From Microbacterium sp. M28 (lineage in GTDB: Bacteria; Actinomycetota; Actinomycetes; Actinomycetales; Microbacteriaceae), in contig NZ_CP107546.1 in NCBI RefSeq assembly GCF_025836995.1, positions 1,240,001-1,304,000 on the forward strand: a stretch of DNA of 64,000 nucleotides, read 5' to 3'. Position 1 is the first letter of the stretch. The number at the start of each line of letters is the position of its first letter. The notes beneath the pieces are model-generated. The model did not search any database, was not told the origin of the DNA, and saw only the letters and a program-made list of their open reading frames with translations. The position numbers were made by a program, and so were the translations under genes. Below, piece after piece: positions 43,307-52,778 of this stretch.

Positions 43307-43327
43307 GTCTCAACGAGGGAGAAGGAA

Positions 43328-43753
43328 ATGGCTGGAGAACGACAGGCGCGTCTGGCGGATCGCATCCGCGTCATCCTGGCCGAGCGGCTCGACAAGGGCC
43401 TGCGCGACCCGCGCCTCGGCTACGTCACCATCACGGACGTCCGCGTCTCGGGTGACCTTCAGCACGCCAGCGTCTTCTACACGGTGCTCGGCACCGAGGA
43501 GGAGCGCGTCTCCAGCGCCGCTGCGCTGACGTCGGCGACGGGGATGCTGCGGTCCGAGGTGGGGCGCCAGCTGAGCACCCGTCTGGTACCGACGCTCGAG
43601 TTCATCCCTGATGCGCTTCCGGAGAACGCCGATCACATCTCGGCGCTGCTGCGCGAAGCTCAGCAGCGTGACGCCGAGGTGGCCAGGCTCGCCGCGACCT
43701 CGAAGCACGCGGGCGATGCCGACCCGTACCGCACAGAGGACGAGGAAGACTGA
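43328..43753 (+). CDS. rbfA: Ribosome-binding factor A
   Basis: Assists 30S maturation (16S rRNA 5' processing). It has 141 residues, a KH-like fold: RVILAERLDKGLRDPRLGYVTITDVRVSGDLQHASVFYTV is typical, as is the acidic tail. AAGGAA precedes the ATG. It lies 70 bp after infB across a strong hairpin. Confidence 0.95.
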   Translation: MAGERQARLADRIRVILAERLDKGLRDPRLGYVTITDVRVSGDLQHASVFYTVLGTEEERVSSAAALTSATGMLRSEVGRQLSTRLVPTLEFIPDALPENADHISALLREAQQRDAEVARLAATSKHAGDADPYRTEDEED

Positions 43754-43855
43754 TTCCCTGATCCACCGCGACGCCTCCCGCGTGCAGCCGGCAGGCGTTT
43801 GCTACCCTGTCGTCGATCGGACCCGCTCCCGGCGGTGTCGGGAGAGCAGGGTGTC

Positions 43856-46342
43856 ATGGTCGACACGGGTACGCGGCATCGCGCCGATGCCCGACCTTTC
43901 GACGCCCCGGACGCGCACGTCGTCCTCGACGGCGTTCGGCGGCTGCACGCCCAGGGGCTCGTCATCGCTCCGCACGTCCTCGCCGGCATCCACGCGAGGA
44001 TCGGATCGTCGCCCCGCGTCGTCCACGACGTGGTCCTGACGTTGACCGAGAGCCAGCGTCAGGGTCAGCGTGCGCTGCCCGTCCCCCTGCCCGTCACCAG
44101 GGATCACATCGGCGACGGCCCCACCCTGACGGATGCCGAACGGGACGTCCTGATCATCGCGGCCCTGGACACCACCGATCGGGTCGACGTCCTGCTGGCG
44201 GTCACAGGGCTCTCCGCCGCCGCGCTCGCGTCCGGCGCGCTGGGGGAGTGCCTGATCGTGAATGCCGGCCGCGTGACGATGCGGGACCCTGCGATGGCCG
44301 ACTGGATCGCCGGGGCGGCCTCGCCCGTCGAGCGATCCTCGGTGCACGGTCGCTTGGCCGCGTACCACGAGCGCGAAGGCGACGCCGTCCGCGCCGCGTG
44401 GCACATCGCCCGAGGGGCGACGGCCCGGAGACCCGAGGTCGCGGTGGTGCTGCTGCCCGCCGCCCGACGGCTCGCCGAGGACGGAGAGTCCCTCGCGGCC
44501 TTCCATGTCGCGGTCGAGGCGTTCGATCATGCCGAGGGCGTCCGTGCAGACGAGGCGCGGCAGGTCGCCGGCAATGCCGCGCTGTGCGCCGGACTCGTCG
44601 CGGATGCCGTGGCATGGCTGGGAAGCCTGTTCCCGAACGGATCGCCCGAGCACCGCGCGCGGGCTCTGGCTCCGTTCATGATCGCCGAGACGTCCTTGCG
44701 CGGCTCGCTGCCGGTGACCGACCCGTCCGCCCATCGTCCCGAAGTCGACGACGACGAGCGCGCCTGGTTCGGCTGGGCGAGAGCGGCGGGCATGGCCGCG
44801 GTGCTGTCCGCCGAGCGCGGAGCGGATGCCGCCATGCGGATGTGGCTCGCCGAGGTGCGCGAGGCGGATGTCCGTGCCGGCGCCGGAGGTGCGATCCGCG
44901 GACCTGCCGTCGCCCTGTGCCGGTTGCTCAGCGGTGATGATTCGGACGCGCAGTTCGAGGGCGCGCCGTTCGAGCAGGGCAGGCTGTCCTACGGCATCGC
45001 CGCGGCTCTGAGGCACGCGCTCGACGGCGAGATCGAGCGGGGTCTGGGCATCCTGTCCAGGCATGAGGCCGGGATCGCCGAAGAGTCCGATCCCTTCCTG
45101 CAGGGGTTCGAGCGCACACCGCTCGCGTCGGCCTACCGTGCGGTCGTCGACGTGCTCCTGCGCGTCTGGCAGGGCGACATCGCGTCCGCGCGCACGCGGT
45201 TGGACGAGGCGATGATCGATCATCCGATCGGACTGCCGTTCGCCGGGCTCGGCGCCGTCCTGGCGCGACGCCTCGACCTCGCCGTGCGCGGCGAGATCGA
45301 CCCCGTCACGCGCAGCGTCACGGAAGCACTGCCGCGCGGTATCCGACCCGACCTCCTCGTCGATCACGCGCTGCAGGCGTATCTCGCCGACGCCGTGCAG
45401 GATGCAGGTGTGCAGCTGCGGCTGTGGCACGACCGCGGTCGACCCCAGCCCGCACTGGCCGTGCCGGGACTGGAGGAACTCGGCCCGTACGCCGACCCGG
45501 AGGTCGTCGAGCCACCGGATCAGACGCTCGCGCTGCAACTGTTCCGCCGCATCCGCACCGCATCGCACGGTACCTGGCAGCGCGAGTATCCCGATATCGC
45601 GGAGCGGACGCGAGCGGTTCTCTCTCCATTCGAACGCGGTCGCGTGGAGATGCTGCTCGGCACCACGTGCGTGATCCGCGACGATCGGGCGGCCGGCCGC
45701 CGCCATCTGCGCGCCGCGCACAGTCTGTTCGCCGATGCGGGCGCGCATGCCTGGCGCGACAGCGCGGGTCGAAGACTGGCAAGGCTCGGCGAGCAGATCG
45801 AGCGGCTCGCGGGATTCGACACGGTGCCGATTCCCGTTTCGGTCCTGGACCCGATGGCGGCGTGTCGAGCGGCCTGGGCCCCGCTTCTGACGGAGCGCGA
45901 GCTCCAAGTCGCCATGCTCGTCGTCGACGGCTCACCCAACCGCGAGATCGCGGAACAGCTCGGTCTCTCCGTCCGTACGGTCGAAGTCCACGTCGGTCGC
46001 GTGTTCGCGAAGCTCGATGCCCGCAGCAGGGTGGAGCTGACCGTGCTCGCGCACCGCACCGACCAGCACATCTGCCCCGTCAACGAGGCAGGGACACGAC
46101 GCCGTCGGCGGCTTCGGCCAGCCCATCCGACACGAGCGAGTCGATCGCGCGATCGCGTTGCGCGGCATCCGGCCAGTCCGGGATCAGCGCCTCCAGAGCC
46201 ATCGCGCCGTCCGGTGCGTGCCGCAGCGCGCGCAGCACCGCGCCTCTGGCCTGACGGTCGGAGCCCTCGTATTTCGCCTGGCGCCGGCGCGTGTCCTCAC
46301 CGAGCGGCCGTCCGAGGGCGAACCAGCGGCAGGAACGGCTGA
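43856..46342 (+). CDS. LuxR-family (LAL-like) regulator without P-loop, antisense overlap with mutY
   Basis: The frame has 828 codons. A LuxR-type HTH lies at about residues 677-735 (LLTERELQVAMLVVDGSPNREIAEQLGLSVRTVEVHVGRV). The large preceding part is alpha-helical and TPR-like, as in LAL regulators, but no Walker A is visible, so it starts after the ATPase module. The domain should end near residue 741; the frame runs on for another 87 Arg/Pro-rich residues antisense to the mutY 3' end. GGAGAGCAGGG precedes ATG 43856, and TACCCT 43803-43808 is a candidate -10. The regulated genes are unknown. Confidence 0.72.
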   Translation: MVDTGTRHRADARPFDAPDAHVVLDGVRRLHAQGLVIAPHVLAGIHARIGSSPRVVHDVVLTLTESQRQGQRALPVPLPVTRDHIGDGPTLTDAERDVLIIAALDTTDRVDVLLAVTGLSAAALASGALGECLIVNAGRVTMRDPAMADWIAGAASPVERSSVHGRLAAYHEREGDAVRAAWHIARGATARRPEVAVVLLPAARRLAEDGESLAAFHVAVEAFDHAEGVRADEARQVAGNAALCAGLVADAVAWLGSLFPNGSPEHRARALAPFMIAETSLRGSLPVTDPSAHRPEVDDDERAWFGWARAAGMAAVLSAERGADAAMRMWLAEVREADVRAGAGGAIRGPAVALCRLLSGDDSDAQFEGAPFEQGRLSYGIAAALRHALDGEIERGLGILSRHEAGIAEESDPFLQGFERTPLASAYRAVVDVLLRVWQGDIASARTRLDEAMIDHPIGLPFAGLGAVLARRLDLAVRGEIDPVTRSVTEALPRGIRPDLLVDHALQAYLADAVQDAGVQLRLWHDRGRPQPALAVPGLEELGPYADPEVVEPPDQTLALQLFRRIRTASHGTWQREYPDIAERTRAVLSPFERGRVEMLLGTTCVIRDDRAAGRRHLRAAHSLFADAGAHAWRDSAGRRLARLGEQIERLAGFDTVPIPVSVLDPMAACRAAWAPLLTERELQVAMLVVDGSPNREIAEQLGLSVRTVEVHVGRVFAKLDARSRVELTVLAHRTDQHICPVNEAGTRRRRRLRPAHPTRASRSRDRVARHPASPGSAPPEPSRRPVRAAARAAPRLWPDGRSPRISPGAGACPHRAAVRGRTSGRNG

Positions 46343-46976
46343 TCGGGCACTGCGCGCACTTCGGAGCGCGCGCGGTGCACACGACGGCGCCCAGCTCCAT
46401 CATCGCCGCGTTGAACACGGCCGATTCGGCATCCTGTTCGGGCAGGAGGCGTGTCATGGTGTCCAGATCGCGTCGGGAGGGCTGGCCCGGCTGCGCCGAG
46501 CCCTCGATGACGCGGGCGAGCACGCGACGCGTGTTGGTGTCGACGACGGGGTGACGGTCGCCGTACGCGAAGACCGCGACGGCGCGTGCCGTGTAGTCGC
46601 CGATCCCCGGCAGCGCGAGCAGTTCGGCGACGTCGCGCGGGACGACACCGCCATGCCTCTGGGTCACCGCGATCGCCGCGCCGTGCAGCCACAGCGCGCG
46701 CCGCGGGTAGCCGAGGTTCGCCCACTGCATCACGACCTCGGCGGGGGATGCCGCGGCCATCGCTGTCGGGTCCGGCCACCGGCGCAGCCAGGCGTCGAGA
46801 TGCGGGATGACGCGGGTGACGGGCGTCTGCTGGAGCATGAACTCGCTCACGAGTGTTCCCCACGCGGCATAGGCGTCGTGGAACTCGGGTCGGCGCCAGG
46901 GAAGATCGCGCGCCTGCGACCGGTACCACATCGAGACCTCGGCGAGATCGGGCAGGGGTGTCGGCGTCACGGGCAC
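46080..46976 (-). CDS. mutY: A/G-specific adenine glycosylase
   Basis: Removes adenine mispaired with 8-oxoguanine or G. It has 298 residues. HhH motif LPGIGDYTARAV with VVDTNTRRV carrying the catalytic Asp; FMLQQTPVTRV; iron-sulfur Cys pattern C-X6-C-X2-C-X5-C in CTARAPKCAQCPISRSC. The C-terminal NUDIX-like 8-oxoG recognition domain of E. coli MutY (350 residues) is largely missing. GTG start at 46976, six bases after TAGGCT. Confidence 0.94.
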   Translation of the reverse strand: MPVTPTPLPDLAEVSMWYRSQARDLPWRRPEFHDAYAAWGTLVSEFMLQQTPVTRVIPHLDAWLRRWPDPTAMAAASPAEVVMQWANLGYPRRALWLHGAAIAVTQRHGGVVPRDVAELLALPGIGDYTARAVAVFAYGDRHPVVDTNTRRVLARVIEGSAQPGQPSRRDLDTMTRLLPEQDAESAVFNAAMMELGAVVCTARAPKCAQCPISRSCRWFALGRPLGEDTRRRQAKYEGSDRQARGAVLRALRHAPDGAMALEALIPDWPDAAQRDRAIDSLVSDGLAEAADGVVSLPR

Positions 46977-46982
46977 CTGGTT

Positions 46983-46988
46983 AGCCTA
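46983..46988 (-). promoter_or_regulatory. -10-like TAGGCT for mutY
   Basis: TAGGCT on the minus strand, AACCAG, then GTG 46976; a leaderless mRNA is implied. Confidence 0.6.
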
Positions 46989-47034
46989 GACGGACGATCA
47001 TGCTCGTTCGCGGGGGAGAGCAGGGAGACCAGTC

Positions 47035-47673
47035 ATGAGAGTGCGCACCGGAGTCGTCGCATTGCTGATCGCGCCACTGCTGCTCGCCGGATGCGCCACG
47101 GCGGGCGGGCCGAGGGACGTGCCGACCGCGTCCGAGCCGGCGCCGCAGCCGACCGTCTCGCCGAGCGCATCGCCGGCAGAGAGCGAACCGGACCTTGAGG
47201 ACCCATCGACGTGGACCGTCAGTGCGGACGGCATCGGTCCCGTTCTCATCGGCGGCGACTTCGATGCCACACTCGCCGAGCTGCCCACCACATGGATGAG
47301 CGACGGCGCCTCGTGCTCGTGGGCGGCCTTCTGGAACGCACCGGACACATCGTTCGGCATGCATTTCGTACGCGGCCCCGAGGACCGGAGCGCTCCGATC
47401 TCGGAGATCTCGGCATCCGCAATGGCCGACTCGATCTCGGGAGCCGTCGGCCCTGTGACGGATGAGGGGCTCGGTATCGGGGCGACGAGAGAGGAGATCC
47501 TCGCCGCCTACCCGGATGCCGAGGAGGGCACCGCGGCCGTCGACGGCGAATGGATCCGTGTGCCGTCCGAGTCGGAGGGGGAGATCTTCTTCCAGTTCCT
47601 CACCGGGGGAGATCGTGCCTGGGCGGTGACGGTCACCACCCGCGACGAACCGTCGTACGAGGTGTGCGGCTGA
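47035..47673 (+). CDS. Lipoprotein of unknown function
   Basis: A 212-residue protein. The lipobox LLAGC puts the lipidated Cys at residue 20; a Ser/Pro/Ala spacer of about 35 residues follows, then a globular part with two Cys (ASCSWAAFW and YEVCG at the very end) that could form a disulfide. The block EGLGIGATREEILAAYPDA resembles a repeat seen in other exported actinobacterial proteins. GCAGGGA precedes the ATG. I do not recognise a function. Confidence 0.8.
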   Translation: MRVRTGVVALLIAPLLLAGCATAGGPRDVPTASEPAPQPTVSPSASPAESEPDLEDPSTWTVSADGIGPVLIGGDFDATLAELPTTWMSDGASCSWAAFWNAPDTSFGMHFVRGPEDRSAPISEISASAMADSISGAVGPVTDEGLGIGATREEILAAYPDAEEGTAAVDGEWIRVPSESEGEIFFQFLTGGDRAWAVTVTTRDEPSYEVCG

Positions 47674-47682
47674 GTCACGCCT

Positions 47683-47688
47683 TAGGCT
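47683..47688 (+). promoter_or_regulatory. -10-like TAGGCT for truB
   Basis: TAGGCT, GGGGGA, then ATG 47695. Confidence 0.6.
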
Positions 47689-47694
47689 GGGGGA

Positions 47695-48588
47695 ATGGTC
47701 TCACCCGGCATCCTGCTCGTCGACAAGCCGGGCGGCATCACCAGCCATGACGTCGTGGCGCGCACGCGGCGCGCCTTCGGCACCCGCAAGGTCGGCCACG
47801 CGGGCACCCTCGATCCGATGGCGACCGGACTGCTCGTGCTCGGCATCGAGGGGGCGACGCGCCTGCTGACCTACGTGGTCGGCGCGGACAAGACGTACGT
47901 CGCGACGATCCGCCTCGGACAGACGACGACGACCGACGACGCCGAAGGCGAGATCACTGCGCGTGCGGATGCCGCCGCGATCGCCGCTGTGTCCGACGAG
48001 CGCGTCGCCGAAGGAATCGCGGGCCTGACCGGAGCGATCTCGCAGGTGCCCAGCAGCGTCTCGGCCATCAAGGTGGACGGGCGTCGGGCCTACGATCGGG
48101 TCAGAGCCGGGGAGGCCGTCGAGCTGAAGGCACGCGACGTCACGGTCTCACGATTCGTCGTGATCGACCGGCGAGACAGCGCCGACGCCGTGGAGCTGGA
48201 TGTCGTGGTGGACTGCTCATCCGGCACGTACATCCGTGCGCTGGCCCGCGATCTCGGGACCGAGCTCGGCGTGGGCGGTCACCTGACGGCACTGCGACGG
48301 ACGCGCATCGGTCCGTTCGACGTCGCGGATGCCGTGACGACCGACGATCTCGTCGGCGCGGCGACCATCACACCGGCGGATGCCGCGGCACGGGTGCTCG
48401 CCCGACTCGACGTGACCGACGACGAGGCGCGCGACCTGCGCCACGGCAAGCGGCTGGTCGGGCAGGTGGGTCGGGTGGACGCGTTCCCCGCCGCAGCCGT
48501 CGCGCCGGACGGGTCGCTGGTCGGCATCGTGGAGCGCCGCGGTGCGGACATCAAGAGCGCCATGAACATGCCGGAGGAGATCCGATGA
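47695..48588 (+). CDS. truB: tRNA pseudouridine(55) synthase
   Basis: Makes pseudouridine 55 in the T-loop of tRNAs. It has 297 residues. LLVDKPGGITSHDVV at the N-terminus, catalytic Asp in HAGTLDPMATGLL, SAIKVDGRRAYDRVRAGE and CSSGTYIRALARDLG. Its stop overlaps the ATG of the next membrane protein gene by four bases (ATGA). It leads a unit that ends with ribF. Confidence 0.95.
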   Translation: MVSPGILLVDKPGGITSHDVVARTRRAFGTRKVGHAGTLDPMATGLLVLGIEGATRLLTYVVGADKTYVATIRLGQTTTTDDAEGEITARADAAAIAAVSDERVAEGIAGLTGAISQVPSSVSAIKVDGRRAYDRVRAGEAVELKARDVTVSRFVVIDRRDSADAVELDVVVDCSSGTYIRALARDLGTELGVGGHLTALRRTRIGPFDVADAVTTDDLVGAATITPADAAARVLARLDVTDDEARDLRHGKRLVGQVGRVDAFPAAAVAPDGSLVGIVERRGADIKSAMNMPEEIR

Positions 48589-48953
48589 TCCTGTGGTTCA
48601 CGATCCTGCAGATCGCCGTGGCCGTCGCCGCAGGCCTGTTCTGTCTCGTCGCCGGCTTCGCAGGCCGTCGCCCCAGCGACTTCACCGTCGGCAGTCTCGC
48701 GATCGTCGAGCTGCTGCTGATCGCGCAGGTCGTGGTCGCCATCGTGGCGCCCTTCGTCGGCAACCCGCCGTCGGGGGATCTCCTGGAGTTCTGGGTCTAT
48801 CTGGTCTCCGCGGTCATGCTGCCGATCGGCGGAGTCATCTGGGCGCTCATGGAGCGCAGCCGGTGGAGCACCGTGATCCTCGGCGTCGTGGCCCTGTCGG
48901 TCGCGATCATGGCCTGGCGCATGCAGGTCATCTGGACCGTTCAGATCGCGTGA
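48585..48953 (+). CDS. Small membrane protein, unknown
   Basis: A 122-residue protein with four hydrophobic segments. No motif recognised. Its start overlaps truB by four bases, so it is translated with it. Confidence 0.7.
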   Translation: MILWFTILQIAVAVAAGLFCLVAGFAGRRPSDFTVGSLAIVELLLIAQVVVAIVAPFVGNPPSGDLLEFWVYLVSAVMLPIGGVIWALMERSRWSTVILGVVALSVAIMAWRMQVIWTVQIA

Positions 48954-49026
48954 GCGCCGCGGCGGACGCGATACGCGCGGACCCCGGCGTCCACGCGGCA
49001 TCCGCGCGCCTAAACTGGAAGGCGCT

Positions 49027-49446
49027 ATGAGCACCACCGCCACCCGCACCAGGATGACCGGCATCGGCCGGGTCCTCGTGATCGTCTACGCCGTGATGGC
49101 GCTGGCCGCCACCGGCCGCAGCTTCGTCCAGATCGTGCAGCGCTTCGACGAGGCGCCGCTGAGCTATTCGCTGTCGGCGCTCGCCGCTGTCGTGTACATC
49201 CTCGCGACTCTGGCGCTCGTGCTGTCGAACCGGCGCGGCTGGTACACGGTCGCGTGGATCGCGATCGTCTTCGAGCTCGCCGGCGTGCTGATCGTCGGGA
49301 CCCTGAGCCTGATCTATCCCGACCTGTTCCAGCACGAGACCGTCTGGTCGCTGTACGGTCGCGGCTACCTGTTCATCCCGCTGGTGCTTCCGGCGTTCGG
49401 CCTGTGGTGGCTGCGCACGCATCGACCGGCGGAGATCCCCGCATGA
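49027..49446 (+). CDS. Small membrane protein, unknown
   Basis: A 139-residue protein with four hydrophobic segments and a short basic N-terminus. TAAACT lies ten bases upstream and GGAAGG serves as the ribosome site, so it may have its own promoter. Its stop overlaps the ribF ATG by four bases. No function known to me; conserved position next to ribF suggests a housekeeping role, by inference. Confidence 0.7.
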   Translation: MSTTATRTRMTGIGRVLVIVYAVMALAATGRSFVQIVQRFDEAPLSYSLSALAAVVYILATLALVLSNRRGWYTVAWIAIVFELAGVLIVGTLSLIYPDLFQHETVWSLYGRGYLFIPLVLPAFGLWWLRTHRPAEIPA

Positions 49447-50414
49447 TCGTGTTCCGCGATCCGTCCGAGGTACCGGACGGATTCGGCCCGTCCGTCGTCG
49501 CGATCGGCAAGTTCGACGGCGTGCACACCGGGCATCGCGCGGTCATCGACCGGTTGCTGCAGGATGCCGCAGCGGCGGATGCCCGCGCGGTCGCGGTGAC
49601 GTTCGACCGCAACCCGCTCGCGGTGCTGCGCCCCGATCGATGCCCGGAGAACGTGGTGAGCACGGAGCGCAAGCTCGAGCTGCTCGGCGACCTCGAGCTC
49701 GACGCCACGCTCGTGCTGCGGTTCGACGAGGCGCTCGCGGGCCTCGAGGCCGAGGATTTCGTGCGGCAGATCCTCGTCGATGCGCTCCAGGTCGAGACCG
49801 TGCTGGTCGGGCGCGACTTCCGATTCGGACGCGGGGGAGCGGGCGATCCGGAGCTGCTGCGTCGGCTCGGCCCGCAGCACGGCTTCACGGTCGACGTGGT
49901 CGAGGACGTGTTCCGTCCAGGCTCCGACCGCCGGGTGTCCTCGAGCTGGATCCGCGAGCTCCTGGCCGAGGGCGACGTCGAGCAGGCCGCTGACCTTCTG
50001 GGTCGTGCACCGGACGTCCGCGGCGAGGTCGTCCACGGCCTCAAGCGGGGACGCGAGCTGGGTTTCCCGACCGCGAACCTGTCCGACGTCGTCGATGCGC
50101 TCGTGCCGGCCGACGGGGTGTACGCCGGGTGGCTCGTGGATCACGACACCGGCATCCGGCATCCCGCGGCCGTGTCCGTCGGCACGAACCCGACGTTCGA
50201 CGACGTCCTGCACCGCCAGGTCGAGGCGCACGTGCTCGATGAGACGACCCTCGACCTGTACGGCCACGACGTCACCGTGGAGTTCACGCACCGGTTGCGC
50301 GGCATGGTCGCGTTCGAGGGCATCGAGAAGCTGAAGGTGCAGATGGCGGCGGATGTGGACGCCGCACGCGAACTGCTGGCTGCGGACGGCGACGCCGCGC
50401 CTTGGCATCCCTGA
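49443..50414 (+). CDS. ribF: Bifunctional riboflavin kinase / FAD synthetase
   Basis: Phosphorylates riboflavin to FMN and adenylates FMN to FAD. It has 323 residues. N-terminal adenylyltransferase with AIGKFDGVHTGHRAVI and SSSWIRELLAEGDV; C-terminal kinase with GRELGFPTANL and VYAGWLVD. I start at ATG 49443, overlapping the previous gene by four bases. No FMN riboswitch is visible upstream. Confidence 0.95.
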   Translation: MIVFRDPSEVPDGFGPSVVAIGKFDGVHTGHRAVIDRLLQDAAAADARAVAVTFDRNPLAVLRPDRCPENVVSTERKLELLGDLELDATLVLRFDEALAGLEAEDFVRQILVDALQVETVLVGRDFRFGRGGAGDPELLRRLGPQHGFTVDVVEDVFRPGSDRRVSSSWIRELLAEGDVEQAADLLGRAPDVRGEVVHGLKRGRELGFPTANLSDVVDALVPADGVYAGWLVDHDTGIRHPAAVSVGTNPTFDDVLHRQVEAHVLDETTLDLYGHDVTVEFTHRLRGMVAFEGIEKLKVQMAADVDAARELLAADGDAAPWHP

Positions 50415-50473
50415 AGAGGCGATGCGACGCGCCGTTGCGGGAGCATCTTGTGCTCGGCACGCCCGTGATGGCG

Positions 50474-50479
50474 TAAAAT
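50474..50479 (+). promoter_or_regulatory. -10-like TAAAAT for the helicase gene
   Basis: TAAAAT lies in the 216-bp space after ribF and would give a leader of about 145 nt. A short inverted repeat, CGTTCG and CGAACG (50499-50516), lies in the leader. No convincing -35. Confidence 0.45.
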
Positions 50480-50630
50480 GGCCCCAGACTCACCTGAACG
50501 TTCGAAGTGACGAACGAGGGCGAGTCGGGTATCACCCCGTCCGCACGGTCCTGGCTGGCGCCACACGCGGACATCGAGAACGGCTCGGAGGCCGTCTGCG
50601 GCACTCCGTCGATTCACGCTCAGGAGGAGC

Positions 50631-52778
50631 ATGCCGACTACGGCAACCGCCGCTACGCGGCGCAGGAAGACGTCCCGTCGAGACGACGAGGCCCCGCTGA
50701 TCCCGATCCTCGCGCGCAAGGTCCGCGAGGTGGAGGCGAAGGCGCAGCGCGGGAAGCTGGGCCCGACGAACCGGGTCAAGTTCCAGGTCATCGCCTTCCT
50801 GGTGCGCGAGGAGCGCGCCAGGGTGAAGGCGGATGCCGAGATCGCCGACTCCGCTCGGGCAGAGCTGCTCAAGCGCCTGGACGGCGTCGCGACGATCCTC
50901 GCGAAGACGGCCGCACGGGACACGTCGCTGATCCAGCTGCTCGAGGTCGACTCGGCGACGAGTCCGGTCGCGAAGCGGATGCGCAGGGACTGGTTGCTCG
51001 AATCCGGCGCCGAACTGGCACCGGAAGAGCTGATCATCACCGACATCGCTCCGGTCGTGCAGACTCCGGTGGTCTCCGCCGCCGCGGCCGAGCGTCAGGT
51101 CACCCCGCCGTCGGTGGAGGCACGTCAGCTCGCCAACCCGTTCCTCGCCCCCGACCTGACGCCGCGTCCGGCATCCACGCCGCGCCGTCGTCTGGACGGG
51201 TGGGAACTCATGGGTCCGCTCTACAAGGCGTTCGAGACCGGAGCGGGCGGGGCATCAGCCTCGATGGATCTGCCGCCGACACCCGAGTACGACCACGTGT
51301 CCCCGAAGGGGCTCGAGGTCATGGTGCACCAGTCCCGCTTCCTCGAATCGGTCAAGGCCGGCCACCGCAGCTTCCTGCTTGCCGATGAGCCGGGCCTCGG
51401 CAAGACCGCGCAGTCCGTGCTCGCGGCATCCGTGGCCGGCGCGTACCCATTGCTGGTCGTCGTGCCGAACGTCGTGAAGATGAACTGGGCGCGCGAGGTC
51501 GAACGGTGGACGCCGCAGCGGCGTGCGACGGTGATCCAGGGCGATGGCACCGACATCGACGCGTTCGCCGACGTCTTCATCGTCAACTACGAGATCCTCG
51601 ACCGGCACCTGTCGTGGCTCGGCTCGATCGGACTGCGCGGCATGGTCGTGGACGAGGCGCACTTCATCAAGAACCTCACGTCGCAGCGCTCGCAGAACGT
51701 GCTCGCGCTGGCATCGCGCGTCCGCGCGCAGACGCCAGGCGGCAATCCGCTCATGATGGCGCTGACCGGTACGCCGCTGATCAACGACGTCGAGGACTTC
51801 GACGCGATCTGGCGGTTCCTGGGCTGGACCACCGGCGACAAGCCAGGTCCGGAGCTCATGGAGAAGCTCGACGCCACGGGGCTCACACCCGCGGACAAGG
51901 CGTTCTACGCCGAGGCGCGGGACGCGGTCATCTCGATGGGCATCGTCCGCCGCAAGAAGAAGGACGTCGCCGCCGACCTGCCGGACAAGCTGATCGCTGA
52001 TCTGCCCGTCCAGTTGGACGACGAATACGGTCGCAGCATCCGACAGGCCGAGCGCGAGCTCGGTGAGCGCCTGGCGGCCAAGTACCGCCGGATCATCGAG
52101 TCGCGTGGTGACCGGGGGCTGGCCCAGGGCGAGATCGACGAGGACATCGTCCGACTGGTGGCCACGGGAGAGCTCGAAGAATCCAAGGCGACCGGCACCG
52201 GAGGCGACAACGTCTTCACGATGGTGCGCCGCATCGGTCAGGCCAAGGCGCAGCTCGCGGCGGACTACGCGGCGCAGCTGCAGCGTTCGGTCGGCAAGGT
52301 CGTGTTCTTCGCGAAGCACATCGACGTGATGGACCAGGCGGAGGCGCACTTCGCGGCATCCGGCATCCGCTACGTCTCGATCCGCGGCGACCAGACGACG
52401 CCGGCACGTCAGCAGGCGATCGACGACTTCAACGGCGACGAGAGCGTCGGCATCGCGGTGTGCTCGCTGACCGCCGCCGGTGTCGGGCTCAACCTGCAGG
52501 CGGCGTCGAACGTCGTGCTGGCCGAACTCAGCTGGACCGCGGCCGAGCAGACGCAGGCGATCGACCGCGTGCACCGCATCGGTCAGGACGAGCCGGTCAC
52601 GGCATGGCGCATCATCGCGGCTCACACGATCGACACCAAGATCGCCGAGCTCATCGATCAGAAGCAGGGCCTCGCAGCCCGCGCACTCGACGGCGAGGCC
52701 GTCGTCGAGGCCGCGAGCGAATCCGTGCAGATGGCGGCGCTGATGCATCTGCTGCGGCAGGCGCTGGGCGGCGAGTAA
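50631..52778 (+). CDS. SNF2-family DEAD/DEAH helicase
   Basis: A 715-residue superfamily 2 ATPase. N-terminal 220 residues lack known domains. Motif I ADEPGLGKTAQS, motif II VVDEAHFIKN, motif III LTGTPLIND; C-terminal helicase half with GVGLNLQAASNVVLAELSW and the motif VI block QAIDRVHRIGQ. Such proteins move or remodel protein-DNA complexes; no methylase, nuclease or phage-defence partner is adjacent, so a repair or transcription role is as likely as defence. AGGAGG precedes ATG 50631. Confidence 0.88.
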   Translation: MPTTATAATRRRKTSRRDDEAPLIPILARKVREVEAKAQRGKLGPTNRVKFQVIAFLVREERARVKADAEIADSARAELLKRLDGVATILAKTAARDTSLIQLLEVDSATSPVAKRMRRDWLLESGAELAPEELIITDIAPVVQTPVVSAAAAERQVTPPSVEARQLANPFLAPDLTPRPASTPRRRLDGWELMGPLYKAFETGAGGASASMDLPPTPEYDHVSPKGLEVMVHQSRFLESVKAGHRSFLLADEPGLGKTAQSVLAASVAGAYPLLVVVPNVVKMNWAREVERWTPQRRATVIQGDGTDIDAFADVFIVNYEILDRHLSWLGSIGLRGMVVDEAHFIKNLTSQRSQNVLALASRVRAQTPGGNPLMMALTGTPLINDVEDFDAIWRFLGWTTGDKPGPELMEKLDATGLTPADKAFYAEARDAVISMGIVRRKKKDVAADLPDKLIADLPVQLDDEYGRSIRQAERELGERLAAKYRRIIESRGDRGLAQGEIDEDIVRLVATGELEESKATGTGGDNVFTMVRRIGQAKAQLAADYAAQLQRSVGKVVFFAKHIDVMDQAEAHFAASGIRYVSIRGDQTTPARQQAIDDFNGDESVGIAVCSLTAAGVGLNLQAASNVVLAELSWTAAEQTQAIDRVHRIGQDEPVTAWRIIAAHTIDTKIAELIDQKQGLAARALDGEAVVEAASESVQMAALMHLLRQALGGE

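Noticed and set aside
50496..50516. GAACGTTCGAAGTGACGAACG in the helicase leader as an SOS (LexA) box
   Set aside because: The actinobacterial box is GAAC-N4-GTTC; here GAAC and GTTC are adjacent and the other pair is in the opposite orientation.
50415..50630. FMN or other riboswitch between ribF and the helicase gene
   Set aside because: No RFN-like conserved core is visible, and the region is downstream, not upstream, of ribF.
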